DNA of 64,000 bases from Eonycteris spelaea (taxonomy: Eukaryota > Chordata > Mammalia > Chiroptera > Pteropodidae). This document shows positions 1-11,880 of the stretch, in pieces (positions within the stretch are counted from its first letter, which is position 1; each line of letters starts with the position of its first letter). The notes under the pieces were generated by a model. That model had not been told where the DNA came from and made no database searches. It was given only the letters and a program-made list of their open reading frames with translations. The stretch covers positions 11,391,501-11,455,500 of the forward strand of contig PUFA01000021.1 of NCBI GenBank assembly GCA_003508835.1, given 5' to 3'. A program made the position numbers and the translations under genes.

Positions 1-1067
1 ATACAATTTTGCATAATCTATAAAATGCTGGAGTCCATCCATAGCTGTCTGCAATTTAAGATTCAGAGTGAAAACACCCTAAAAAAGCCACTCCACAGAG
101 AAATCAAAAATAAAAAAAGTTAGAATCTATTCTATTAAAAAAAAAAACAACAGATTTTAATAAGAAGGCATTCTCTTGAAGTTTAACAGTAAAAAATCAA
201 GACAGTGACATGACTTCCCCAAGTAGCTCACAAAGAACAGCATCCTGACCTATCTGTTGCTTATCTCAAAAGAATATTTAATACAAAATTAGAAGCATTA
301 TGCTAAGTAACTGTTTGCAATTTGTTCTCTGTTTTGACATAAACTGGCCTCAGGTTATTTACCAAAAAATTTTATCAGATGATCAGCTATTAATCAGAAG
401 TAATTTTTATTTCATAATTAATACTTAATTTTTCTAATTAGTAGGTAGGTATGGTAGAATAGCACACCAAATTTTATTTCCATTTGTAAAAGTACCCTCA
501 TAGATTCGAAAGAATGGAAATCCAAAATCTGCATTGTCAGACCTTTGTGCATCTAGGGCTTTAAATGACCCTTTATAGCTCGAGTTCCGGTACTTTTTAC
601 CATTAGAACAGTGTACATGAACTCTGAATTCATAACTTAAGGAGAGAAAGAGGGTATGGGTCTCCAAATTACCAATGAGACTATTAGGGTTACATCGTAG
701 TTCTAGAGCTAATAGAATTGAACAGGAAGTCTAGAAATTCCCAAATCCAGACAGCTAAATGAGAGGAGTGGTCTTGAAGTCAGGGGCCAAGATGGCTCTA
801 TGAATCAGTGTTTTTCAAACTCTCTGGTGTCTAAATAGTTCAAAAGTAGCAGCTTTTCTGGCAGAAAAACTCTAGATATAAAAGAGTATTCATACTGTCC
901 AGCCTAGAGTCTGTCTCTCCAGACTTTCCAATACTACATAAGTACATAAATCCAAAAAGTTTACCAGTTTACGTTCTATTGTATAAACCCAAACTGGCTG
1001 ATACATAACAACATAGAAGATAAAGAAAATAAACTAATGATAATGTAATATAAAACATTTAAGTTGT
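1..1067. other. No gene seen; unique AT-rich sequence
   Basis: I see no repeat family or gene here. The only open frame of note is a 77-codon minus-strand one at 434-667. Its peptide has a fairly ordinary composition but matches nothing I recognise, and no splice or promoter context supports it. Confidence 0.5.
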
Positions 1068-1283
1068 AAATTTGTCTGCTTGGGCTACCATAACAGAATA
1101 CCACAGCCTAGAAAGGCTTAAACAACACAATTTTATTTTTTCATAGTTCTAGAGGCTGTAAGTCTAAGATCAAGGAGCCTGCAGAATTGGTTTCTGGTGA
1201 AATATGCTGTTCTAGCTTACAGAAGTCTGCTTTTTCTCTGTATCTCCACATAATCTTTGTGCATGCGAGAGAGAGACAGAAAG

Positions 1284-1338
<55 letters not shown>

Positions 1339-1351
1339 GAGAGAGAGAGAC

Positions 1352-1400
<49 letters not shown>

Positions 1401-1575
1401 CTTTCTTGTGCCTCTCTTTCTTATAAGGGCACCAGTCTTTTCAGATTAGGGCCTCACCCTATCGACTCCATTCAATCATATTTACCCCATAAAGGCCCTA
1501 TCTTTAAATATACTAACACTGGAGTTTAGGGCTTCAGCATATGAATAGGGATACACAATTTAGTTCATAATAGCT
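1068..1575 (-). mobile_element. MLT1-type LTR relic (ERVL-MaLR), antisense
   Basis: The left edge carries the reverse complement of the typical MLT1 3' end (gggctaccataacagaatacc, then a lysine-rich 'aggcttaaacaac' stretch and 'tagttctagaggctgtaagt'). The right part carries the 5' end in reverse: 'cttataagggcaccagtc', 'attagggcctcaccct', 'gggcttcagcatatgaat'. The body is split by a long GA tract at 1267-1400, so the element is about 130 bp longer than it would otherwise be. It is a non-coding solo LTR of an old endogenous retrovirus-like family; no internal viral region adjoins it. Confidence 0.75.
1267..1400 (+). repeat. (GA)n microsatellite with GACA interruptions
   Basis: About 134 bp of nearly pure purine GA dinucleotides, with a few CA and AA interruptions, lies inside the MLT1 LTR. 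Short open frames encoding Arg-Glu repeats cross it and are artefacts of the dinucleotide. The homopurine strand could form triplex DNA. Confidence 0.95.
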
Positions 1576-1622
1576 TGTTTCCACATTATATATTATGTGG
1601 TTTTAAATACATGTGCGTGCAT

Positions 1623-1623
<1 letters not shown>

Positions 1624-1671
<48 letters not shown>
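1624..1671 (+). repeat. (CA)n microsatellite
   Basis: About 24 uninterrupted CA units follow a degenerate 'acatgtgcgtgcatg' lead-in. Uninterrupted repeats of this length are normally polymorphic in mammals. Confidence 0.95.
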
Positions 1672-1672
<1 letters not shown>

Positions 1673-1689
1673 CTCTACCCCTTCTCTGA

Positions 1690-1890
1690 AATACATAAGA
1701 ATAAAGACGTACCACAGTTTTACCCTCTCCTGCCTCTTCCAATGATAGACCCGTACATTTATTATTAATGACTACTCTACCGTTAGAACTTTGTTGGAGA
1801 GTGTATTTTCTCTCTATGGTTGAATGCCATACCTCTGGTGCCTAGAAGAGTGCCTGGCATTTAATACATGCTAAAAAATATTCATTAATC
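1690..1890 (+). mobile_element. L2 3' end relic
   Basis: The stretch around 1838-1885 ('ggtgcctagaagagtgcctggcat', then 'aatacatgctaaaaaatattcattaat') follows the conserved L2 3' end, whose usual form is a 'gtgcctggcacatagtaggtgctcaataaa' type tail. It is heavily diverged. Confidence 0.55.
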
Positions 1891-2044
1891 AATTAATATG
1901 GATTGCCAAATCATTATCTTCCTATATAAATTATTTTTTCTATATCCTTCAAGGTATTTCCTGTCTTTTAAATAATTTGTCAACATTTTAACACCCACAC
2001 ATCTAAAAACAAACTAATCATATTTACTTTTATCATAGTCAATT

Positions 2045-2625
2045 CTCTCTTTGTATTCAAGAAGCTGAGAGTCCGCTGGCAAACTACGTACATCTCATCT
2101 CATTTCTCCCTTCTGACTGGTTTTGGAAACAAAACAAAAACCTTAGTATCGTTACTATATCTGAATGCTTCCTTGGCTCTACCTTAAAAATATATCTGTA
2201 ATTGATCACTTCATCACTTAACTATCTGTATTTCTTCTACCCCATTGAAGCCTTCGTACATTTCTCTTTGATTTAATGCAACAATGTCCAAAAAGGTCTT
2301 CCCTGGTTCAGCTCTTGTCCTCTTCTAATTTCTTCAAGAATGATCTTTTAAAATTAAGTCCAAACATGTTAAACTTTTCTAAAAACACCACAACGGTGCG
2401 CATGTTGAAAGCCAACGTCCTGATCATGTTCTCTGTTGCCCTCCGTGTCAAAGCACAAGTTTATATCATGTTGTCTTGCCTTCATCCCTTGCTCATTCTA
2501 CCAGTTATCATTGTCTTCTCGTTATTCTGTAAACAACTCACAGAGATTACTTTTGTTGGTCCCACTTCTTACACTAATTCTTACCCAAATGTTCATTGGC
2601 TAACAACATCATTTTCTTTTTCTTT
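2045..2625 (+). mobile_element. L2 ORF2 C-terminal / 3' relic
   Basis: The sequence is pyrimidine-rich on the plus strand, as L2 sense strands are. Patches such as 'ttcaagaatgatcttttaaaa' and 'ttgccttcatcccttgctcattctacca' match the L2 region before the 3' UTR. It includes a 122-codon open frame at 2276-2644, which I read as a chance opening in a decayed repeat. Confidence 0.5.
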
Positions 2626-2644
2626 TTTCTTTTTTTCCCATTAG

Positions 2645-5600
2645 ATATCATTCTCTAATAGTCTTTATTCATGCAGAGTTGATTTCAATAAGAAAAAATT
2701 TTCTTACTTGTTCTTTATCATTTATATCATTTCAGTACATTTAAGATTGCCCAGCTATATCTATGCCCCCATTTGTTCCACCTAAAATTCTAAAAATCTA
2801 AAATGACCACTTGTATCTTCTAGAGATAAGTTTATATTAAGCTGATATATATGTATTAACTTTCAATTTTGTTTCTTCATAAGAGCCTTTACTTACTTCT
2901 TTTAAAGTACCATTTAACCTACTTTACACTTTCTATTATTTATCATTAGTGCTGTTATATAATATGTTAATTTAAATATAATCCATTAAAAAAAAACAGG
3001 CAATAAGACTGAAGTTTGGGATAGAGATTATGGAGAAACATGACTATAGAAACTCAAAATGCCAATGAATCTAGCTGATATACTGATATTAACTGAATAA
3101 AATCATGCTGACATTGAAAGCTTTGCCTTGAAGAATTTAAATGTTTTCTATTATAATGATCAATGGGATATGAATGACCTATGGAGAATCCAGTGACAAT
3201 AAATATTATTTAAATGTCGATTTCTCTTGATTGCTGCTATTGTATATCTCCATCATTTGCTTTGTTAATACTTAATATATGATGTGGTTAAAAATTAAAT
3301 AAAATTCAACATTGTATATAATTATACGGCTATTTGTCAATGTAGAAGTTGATTTCTTTAATTTTGCTGACTTTTTCTTTATCATTTATATGTTTTGAAC
3401 AATCTGTAAAATTGCATAACTACTTATAACTATGATTAAGGTGGATTTTGTCAAATTGTAGTTATTCAATGTACAAGAGGAAAGGATTAGAGTAGGTAGA
3501 ACAGAAATGTTGCAAAGAATTATTGTATTGATATTTGACATTCTACATTTTAAGAAGGAGGTTTGGGCAGGAAGAGCATAAATAGACTTAATCTTATCAT
3601 AATAGTAATGACTATAAAAAATAAAATCAGAGTTACTAAGTGAAATTCTTCCCAGTTAGCTATATGGACATAACAGTAAAAGTACTAAACATTATTTATC
3701 AATTGAATAAGATTTTAAAATCCTATATGCTAATTTGCCTATATAACTTTTTCAATTAAAATTAGCCAAATCATTTTTTGAATCCTGCAGTTAAAGAATG
3801 AATTATATTATTATTACGGCTGATTTTTCTTCCTACTCCAACTCTAATGATTATATAATATGTCTTTCCCTCACCTAAGACCCAGGGTTGGCCAAGAATG
3901 CTATAAGAAATGGGGGATGACTTTTGGTGCCACAGTTTAAAGCAGAACATCTTTCACAAAAAATTTGCTAAGAGGAAGTCAATCTTGAATATGTAAAAGT
4001 ACTGAATGTGTTAGAGTTACTTGGCCATAGGGAATTATTTATTATATCTTTCCTTTTTCTGTTCACCATTAGTTTACTACTGTTTCAAAATATGAACCTG
4101 GATGGACTAAACTGACTGATATCACTAAGGACTGAAGAAAAAAAATAAATAAAACTAAGGTGGAGAATGGGGGATACTAAAGAATTGAAAATATTTGAGG
4201 ACCATGAAGGGACGAAAAAGATAAAGTTCAAGGCGAATAAGATTTCTTAGGAATAAGAGGAAAGTTATCCTCTGAGAAGAAGAAACTGGTAGGAAAATTC
4301 CTATGCATTTAGTACTAAGTAGATGGGTCAATCCAATATACTCATTCCAATTTGAAGATTTATGTATTATAAAATGTAATTCAAACCAATGAAAATAACT
4401 CTTTTGTACATTTTTTCTAGATTATGGATATGTGGAATTAGGTATGAGTAATTGCCAGTAATTGTAGTGTCTCTTCTCCTTGTATCATAACCCAAGAGTG
4501 GTTATCATGAAGTTAACTTCTCCATTAGCCAAGATAAAATTCCTCAGGGATGTTTCTTCTAACATTCAAGGTAGTGGAAGAATTTAATTCTACCTAAAGA
4601 GACTGAAGGGCATTAGGCAATAGAGACAGATTTAACGGACTTTAAGTATACATTCTATTATTTAATTGGCAGGCAGTTTTGTTATATTCTGAGGGATCGA
4701 CTTCTCTTTTCCTCTATTTCCTAAATTTAGTTATGGTCAAAGCAAACCTATTTATAACTCTAAATCACTGATTTCTGCCTAAGTGTTACAGAGCAGCTAC
4801 ATTACATTTTAAATCTGACCTCTCATCAAGAATCTTACTTAAATTTGATAGTCACATAATACATAGTTATTTCATTTACCACATGTGTAGGAACATAATC
4901 ACTCATTGGTAGAGATGAATAGAATTATTCATGCTACTCCCAGGAAATGCCTACCTTAAAAAAATACATAGAAACAATAAATGCACATTTTATTGACTAA
5001 TCTTAAACTTGTGTTTAACAGGAAACTTAAAATAGCGTTATCAATAAGCTTGACCTATTTTTTACACTTGCTACCTTCACATTACAATTGATTAAAGAAA
5101 CACCTTAATAGATGAAAAGTCTCCCCTTGAACTGAATCAATCTTCTTTACAGTTTGTACTAAGAAGCTAGATTTAATCTCAATAAAAATCTATAAGGAAA
5201 CCCCTGGAGATAAATCTTTGAGCTGTATCCATTGTATTAGCATATAAAAATAACTTTAAATAAATACTCCTGAGTATGAGGTTCATAGGTATGTAGATCC
5301 CACTATAGGTAAGACACCAGGAAGAAAAGTAACTCTGCTTTTTAAGATCTGAATGACAAAATAATTAAAAAGTCTGTCTCAAAAAAACAATCCCAGATAC
5401 CTATCAAAGAAAAATCAAAATCACTGTATGAAAATGAAAAGAAAAACTTTATATTAGATATTAAAATAAGAGCTGTATAGTTCTAACACAGAAATATTTA
5501 ATTACTGTTCAAGTATATACTGAAACTTGGTCATTTCTACAGAAATGACCTGTTCAACTCTTAAGGTCAGAGTGTGGAGGCTGTATTCTGATGGCTACTA

Positions 5601-6035
5601 TCAAGAGAGTGACATAGTCCCTATCTGAGCTTCAGTCTATAACTCAAAGCCTAAGCCTGAAATTGAATCAACATGAGTAATATGTGATTTCAGATAGTTT
5701 TCACAAATTTTCAACTATTGGTTTTTCTAGTGATTTGCAAGATTATGACTTGCCTTAAAAACTTATCAGCCTCCTTTTTACATAAAATGTCCATCTGAAC
5801 ATGACAATGTAACTTGCAAATATGATGTAATGAAACTTATTCGATTCGTCCCCATTGCTTGCCAATGAATATTTGATTAGATTTAGTTTGTGTCTTAGAA
5901 AAGAAGGCAACCCATGAACTGAATGATGAAAATTAAAAGATGGTCCCAATGGAAGTGACATTAGAATAAAGAACTAAGGTCTGAGGTCTAACAGTCAACA
6001 TTTTTATAGCAGTACGCAACACCCAGTACCAATTT
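2645..6035. other. No gene seen; unique AT-rich desert
   Basis: About 3.4 kb of AT-rich sequence with no open frame over 60 codons, no recognisable repeat family and no GC-rich patch. Any old repeat here is too decayed for me to call by eye. Confidence 0.6.
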
Positions 6036-6795
6036 TTATTTTGGTTATCCATTGATATGTAACAAACTTATGCAAAATTTAGTCACTTATAAAAAGAGTT
6101 AGAAACTATAGACTGAAGGTCAAATCTGGAGCAGCACCTGTTTTGGTACATCTGTGAGACAAGAGATGTTTATATTTTTAAGTGGTTAAACAGAATGGTT
6201 TTTGATATGTGAAAATTATGTGAAATTCCATGTCCTGTGTCCATAATGAGTTTTATTAAAACACTGCCGTGTTCATTCATTTACACATTATCCTTGGCTG
6301 TTTGTGCATTATAGGGCAGGAATAAGCAGTGGGGACAGAGATCATGACGACCCACGAAGCCTAAAATATTTACTGTCTGACCTTTACAGAAAAGATTGCA
6401 AATCTCTGGTTTGAAAGAAGGTTGATTTATTAATTTTTGTGGTTCTGTGGGTTGACTGGGCTGTGGAATATGGTAGCAGAGGTCATCTACATTTTTATAC
6501 TCAGCTAGATGCTTGGTTGATGCTGGAACGTCTATACATGATGAGTTCTCTATATTTTCTTTCATGACTCAGATGTATTTCCCAAGTCTTTTCACAGCAT
6601 AGAGGTTGGTCTCTAAATGGTAACATTCATAGAGAACATGCCTCAGTGTGCAAGTGTTTATCATACATCTGCCTGCCTATGCTTGCCAATCTCCCATCGA
6701 CCGAAGCAGGAAAAATTGCCAAGCCCAGAGTCAATGTTTCCCCTGACTACACGAGGACTGAATATTAGGGGTATGGTATTGGGACAAGCAATACT
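6036..6795 (-). mobile_element. Old ERVL-MaLR-like LTR relic, split by a Charlie element
   Basis: The left stub at 6036-6094 ('ggttatccattgatatgtaacaaa', 'aaatttagtcactta') and the right part from about 6410 ('gtggttctgtgggttgactgggctg', 'gtagcagaggtcat', then 'ctgactacacgaggactgaat') read as successive parts of one antisense LTR consensus. The Charlie element at 6095-6408 separates them. The family name is a judgement; the interrupted layout is the main evidence. Confidence 0.5.
6095..6408 (-). mobile_element. hAT-Charlie non-autonomous DNA transposon relic
   Basis: The right end reads 'agcctaaaatatttactgtctgacctttacagaaaagattgcaaa', a clear match to the reverse complement of the common Charlie-type terminus (element start: 'ggtcggcaaactttttctgtaaagggcc'). 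The left end has 'gtcaaatctggagcagcacctgtttt', and 'tgagttttattaaaacactgccgtgttcattcatttaca' lies in the centre. The order and spacing fit a full-length ~310 bp non-autonomous copy with no transposase reading frame. Confidence 0.7.
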
Positions 6796-6799
6796 GGCT

Positions 6800-7931
6800 T
6801 AGAGTTTCCTGTAATATTTAATTGCAATTTATTTGTGATTTAATTACCCTTTTTTGTTCTGAATAAATAGTAAGAATAGTCAATTTATATTCAGTGTTTT
6901 AAAAATTCAACTTCAGCCTTCCATCAGAGTTTGATTCAATGTTAAATTGTCTCTACTGTCTCTCACTTGTCTTATTTCCTTCTGTGTTTTAGATTTTTAA
7001 CTGTAAAATTATTTTCCATGTAACTTTGTTCATATTTTGAGCATGTAGAGTCCCTTCAGAATTATTTTGTATTTACTTTAGATGCATTTTTAACAAGATG
7101 CATTTTTAACATTAACTGAATTCAGAATGAAATATTATTAAAGCTAGTTTTTTATTATAACTCTTGTGAATTTTTTTTTTCGCCTAGCTCTTCAGTTTGA
7201 GGCATATAACATTTCTAGATCTAGCATGAGGTGAGAGAAAGTGTTCTTAGAGTTAGCATACTCCTACTGAAGTGATAGTCAATTGAAGTTCCAATGCATC
7301 TAGAAGTTCCACTAGAAGGCTTACCACATTGAACCAGTCCCATGAATAGATTTAAAAAAAAAAAAAAAAAGAAAAGAAAAAGAAAAAGAAAACAAGCTCA
7401 GTTTCCTTAGGTTTCATTTTAAACTACTCTCAGGGAAAGAAGTTTGTTCCAATAAAATACCATTTTCTTACTTTCCTAGTTTTTGGTCTCAGGATTTCTT
7501 GCTTTCTTGCCAGCTCATTGATGTACTCACAAAGTTGGTTTCCTCTTTTGTTTTACAAAGTTTTTATTATATATTCCAGTCTTATGTTATAAAAAGAGGG
7601 TAAGATTACTTCTTTTAAAAATAATTCCTAACTAAATTTTATTAGAACAAAATTTAAAAATATAAAAGTACTCATTTCTGTAGAGTCTTTACTTAGAGTC
7701 AATCATTATGAAGATCTAACATTGCCTCATCCAGTCACTCATTTGTTTTGAGGTATTTTGAAGAAAATTCTTAACTTTAAACACTTTAAGCCATACATTT
7801 CTATAGGCATCTTGGAAAAATAGGTAGTTTTCTTTGCATCACCACAATGCCCTTATTATATTTAACAATGTTTAAATTAACTACCATAATCATATAATAT
7901 ATATGTTTAAATTTCTCCCATTATCTCAAAA
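6800..7931. other. No gene seen; short tandem duplication and poly(A)
   Basis: AT-rich unique sequence. Two small features stand out: a 15-16 bp unit ('gatgcatttttaaca') repeated twice at 7081-7111, and an A-rich tract with GAAAA units at 7352-7393 that may be an old retroposon tail. I could not identify an element attached to that tail. Confidence 0.5.
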
Positions 7932-7939
7932 GTGACTCT

Positions 7940-8384
7940 TTATAGCTCATTCCAATCAGAATCAATGTTCATATTTGCATCTATTATAGCTTTACATTTC
8001 TTTAAATCTAGAACTGTCTTCATCCTGCTTTTTATTTCTTTTGTTATGTTGAAGATAAGTATTTTTTCCATGGAAGATTTAACATTTTTGTTCACGCACT
8101 TTTGCAAAGCAACTTCAAGCTGCTTTTGTCTTTCTCCACATCTGTTCATGTAGAGATCATCGTAGGCCACATTTTGCCAAACCAGCTGACATCTCTCCAT
8201 TCCCATCTTTTGACCTCTCAGCAGCAAATGGACAATTATGTGGAGACTGATTAGCAGTTGCACTAGGAGGGGAAGCTAATACTGAGTGAAAAGTACGAAG
8301 TGATTCTGAAGGCCAAAAGATATGAAGTAGAAAACAATGACCGATGTTTTCCCAGCTAAATACATTGCTGTGCAAACATGTCAC
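7940..8384 (-). other. Protein-like open stretch, unidentified (possible pseudogene relic)
   Basis: The minus strand is open in one frame from 8263 to 7940 (107 codons) and in a second frame from 8384 to 8157 (75 codons), overlapping by about 100 bp. The first frame encodes a charged, Lys/Glu/Gln-rich and mainly helical segment (for example 'ERQKQLEVALQKCVNKNVKS'), which is unusual for this AT-rich desert. That pattern could be a frame-shifted exon relic or retrocopy. I do not recognise the protein and see no poly(A) tail, so this may also be chance. Confidence 0.2.
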
Positions 8385-9510
<1,126 letters not shown>

Positions 9511-10388
9511 TTCCCATCCAGAAATAGAGGGAAATATATAAAGAACACAGATTAACAAAGGTACCATTTAGAGTAAGACAAAATCCAGTAAGGTTACTTT
9601 AGAGAAGACAAATATCTTTTAAGATAAGTTTTCAGAAAAAAGAAAAAAAAAAAAACTACAATTGAGTGGCACAACCATTTTGAGGAAACAGGCATAGCAT
9701 CTCCTATATTGTAAATTATTAAAAATCAACTTTAAAATAGAAAATTCTTGATGAAGTTAGTTCAAATTAGGGCAAGGAAAAAAAACAAAAAATGTAACAC
9801 CTCAATCATATACATGCTTAATGTTTTTCACTGTCACAATCTACTTATATTTATAGTATTTTTATGCTGAGTTGCTCATTGCTTTCATTTTCTTATATCC
9901 CGAAACTGTAATCAAACTTCAAAAAAATATTATAGCTTATCTATAGGATTATGATAAAAATAACAGATTTCATTTGTTGTTACATCTATTTTAAGAATTA
10001 GAATCAATGTTAACATAAAGTTTTTTTAAAAAAATAAGACATGTTTTAGAAAATAGCAAAACTTTGTGATTTTTATTTCCAAATTTTAAAATATTTTTCA
10101 GTCATTTAATATTTAAATGTTTTTAAATGATTTAAATGTTTTTAATACAAAAAGTATTATGTAATTGCCTTTAAATGATTATATAACAATAATTTTAAGA
10201 GATGAGATGGAACCATAGTTTTGTTTTTTTTACTATCATGAATAATGATCTTTTGTGCATTTGCTATAATTATAAAATACTCATATAAGGACAAAAATCT
10301 CTTTTTAACAATACTCACTGTAATTCACATTATTTATTAGAAATTCATTGTTATAATAAGGATATTTCAAGAACACACATTTCCAGTC
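9511..10388. other. No gene seen; A/T-tract-rich
   Basis: Very AT-rich, with internal near-repeats of 'tttaaatgtttttaaatga' at about 10108-10145. No gene or repeat family recognised. Confidence 0.5.
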
Positions 10389-10638
10389 AAAAACATCTGC
10401 GTGTCTATGGCCATGCCACCCTGAACAAGCCCAATCCCGTCTGATCTGAGAAGCTAAGCAGGGTCGGGCTTGGTTAGTACTTGGATGGGAGACCACCTAG
10501 GAAGACCAGACGGTATAGGCGTAAAAAATAAAATAAGAGATTGTAAACTGACAAGGTCCTTTCAACCTGTGAGGTCAACCAAGGGTTGCCTCACCTAAAA
10601 ACAAAAATAAAACAAACAAACAAAAAGCATCTGCACGT
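10389..10638 (+). mobile_element. 5S-rRNA-headed SINE with target-site duplications
   Basis: A ~220 bp retroposon runs from about 10403 to 10621. Residues 10403-10522 are a diverged 5S rRNA copy. They are followed by ~75 bp of unrelated body and an A-rich tail (A with CAA units, about 10597-10626). Imperfect direct repeats flank it: 'aaaaacatctgc' plus 'gt' at 10389-10402, and 'aaaaagcatctgcacgt' at 10622-10638. Because those repeats lie outside the body and tail, head, body and tail moved as one unit, as in a SINE and not a simple 5S pseudogene. 5S-derived SINEs are known from fruit bats (MEG-R type), the springhare and fishes; assigning this one to the bat family is inference. Confidence 0.75.
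10403..10522 (+). pseudogene. 5S rRNA-derived head of the SINE
   Basis: It starts 'gtctatggccatgccaccct' and ends 'ggtataggcgt', spanning the full ~120 nt length of 5S rRNA. The internal RNA polymerase III control regions are well preserved: box A at about 10451-10468 ('aagctaagcagggtcggg') and box C at about 10477-10494 ('agtacttggatgggagacc'). Substitutions such as 'aacaagcccaatcccg' in place of the usual GC-rich segment, and a degraded 3' end, argue against a functional 5S gene. Pol III transcription of the SINE may still have been possible when it inserted. Confidence 0.85.
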
Positions 10639-10639
10639 T

Positions 10640-11361
10640 GTTTAATGATGGAGGCCACTCTGCATTTCTCTACTGAGTTTATACACAAAAGACATGCCTG
10701 TTCTCACAAGGCAAGAGGATGTTATCACAATATTTTATTGCATCTTACATTCACAAATCCCCACATCTTCTCATGGTTTTTCATTGGGATTTTCAATAAT
10801 TGGGACTGACTAGTAGGTCGAGAGGACAGATGTTGGCAGCTTTAGAGCCAATTTTACTTAAAGATGCAAGAAAAAATACTGAGAGTCTCTGTTCCATCTA
10901 AAATTTTTAAAAAATGAATAAATGAATAATAATACATAATGAATAAATAAACATACAAAAGAGAACTCTCAACATTACCAAGAACCGTATTTGGTGCACA
11001 GTGTTAGTTTGCGGGAAATGGATAGGACTTGAAGCCAGGATTATTCCAACAGTTTGTGTTTATAAAGGGCATATTACAAAGAGACAAGTCTTGTGCAACA
11101 AATGAGCTGTCACCACTCCTTCCCCCAAGAAACAATGTAGGTATTAGTTATACGAGGAAGCCCTTCTGTGAGTGTAGTGAGGTACCACAGTCAAGATACA
11201 TAAACTACACAGAGGCAAGCTCATGAGTGGAGGACAGGAACACTCGACCTCCCTTTACCTTCTCCCTGCTCTCTCCTGCCAGATACCAAGGACTCAACCT
11301 CAATGAAGAAAAGTAAAGGGGTGTCCGTACAGATCGGATTCATGAGCCAGAGGAATGAGTT
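10640..11361. other. No gene seen
   Basis: This stretch is somewhat less AT-rich than its surroundings at 11090-11360. It contains a short AATG/AATA-rich run at 10915-10955. The 65-codon plus-strand frame at 11029-11226 has no recognisable homology. Confidence 0.5.
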
Positions 11362-11880
11362 TAAAAATCTGGTGTGTGGTCAGGATGAGTGAAGCCTCCA
11401 GCTTTGTTCTTTTTTTTTTTTTCTCAGAATGGCTGTGGCCATTTGGGGTTTTTTTGTGCTTCCATACAAATCTGATGATTTTTTGTTCTATTTCTTTACA
11501 AAATGCTGATGTGATTTTGATGGGATTGCATTAAGTCTGTACAATGCTTAGGTAATAACATCATTTTAACTATTTTGGTTCTTCCTATCCAAGGACATGG
11601 ATATCTTTCCATTTCTTTGTATCTTCTTCATTTTCTTTTAATAGTTTATAGTTTACAGTTTTTATCATATGGGGTTTTCACATGTTCTGTTAAATTTATT
11701 CCTAGGTATTTCATTCTTTTTGTTCAATGACAAAAAAAATTATTTGTCATTATTTTCTGACAATTCAATTCTCGATTCATGTGTTTGTTAAAAATCACAA
11801 AACTGTACCACTAAAAGGAAGAATTTGAATATGTAAATTATACCTTAATAAAATTCACTTTAAAAAATGTGGTGTGTAGG
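11362..11880 (+). mobile_element. L1 insertion with 5' inversion and target-site duplication
   Basis: The left part (about 11420-11740) is ORF2 reverse-transcriptase-region sequence in minus orientation ('gatatctttccatttctttgtatcttcttc', 'aaatttattcctaggtatttcattc'). The right part (about 11790-11860) is the L1 3' terminus in plus orientation ('aaactgtaccactaaaa', 'tgtaaattataccttaataaaattcacttt'), ending in A-rich sequence. Near-identical 18-20 bp direct repeats flank the whole unit, at 11362-11379 and 11861-11880 ('taaaaa-tctggtgtgtgg' type). Inverted 5' part, sense 3' end and target duplication are the classic twin-priming outcome of L1 insertion. Confidence 0.7.

Noticed and set aside
434..667. 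77-codon minus-strand frame
   Set aside because: Looks less biased than most, but I recognise no family and see no exon borders or poly(A); not enough to call.
1187..1529. Two overlapping open frames rich in Arg-Glu
   Set aside because: They are translations of a (GA)n microsatellite; openness follows from the dinucleotide.
2276..2644. 122-codon open frame as a gene
   Set aside because: It lies in decayed L2 sequence, with no start context, no homology and no splice signals that I can defend.
10403..10522. Functional 5S rRNA gene
   Set aside because: Multiple substitutions and a degraded 3' end, joined to a SINE body and A-rich tail inside target duplications; a single copy, not a tandem array.
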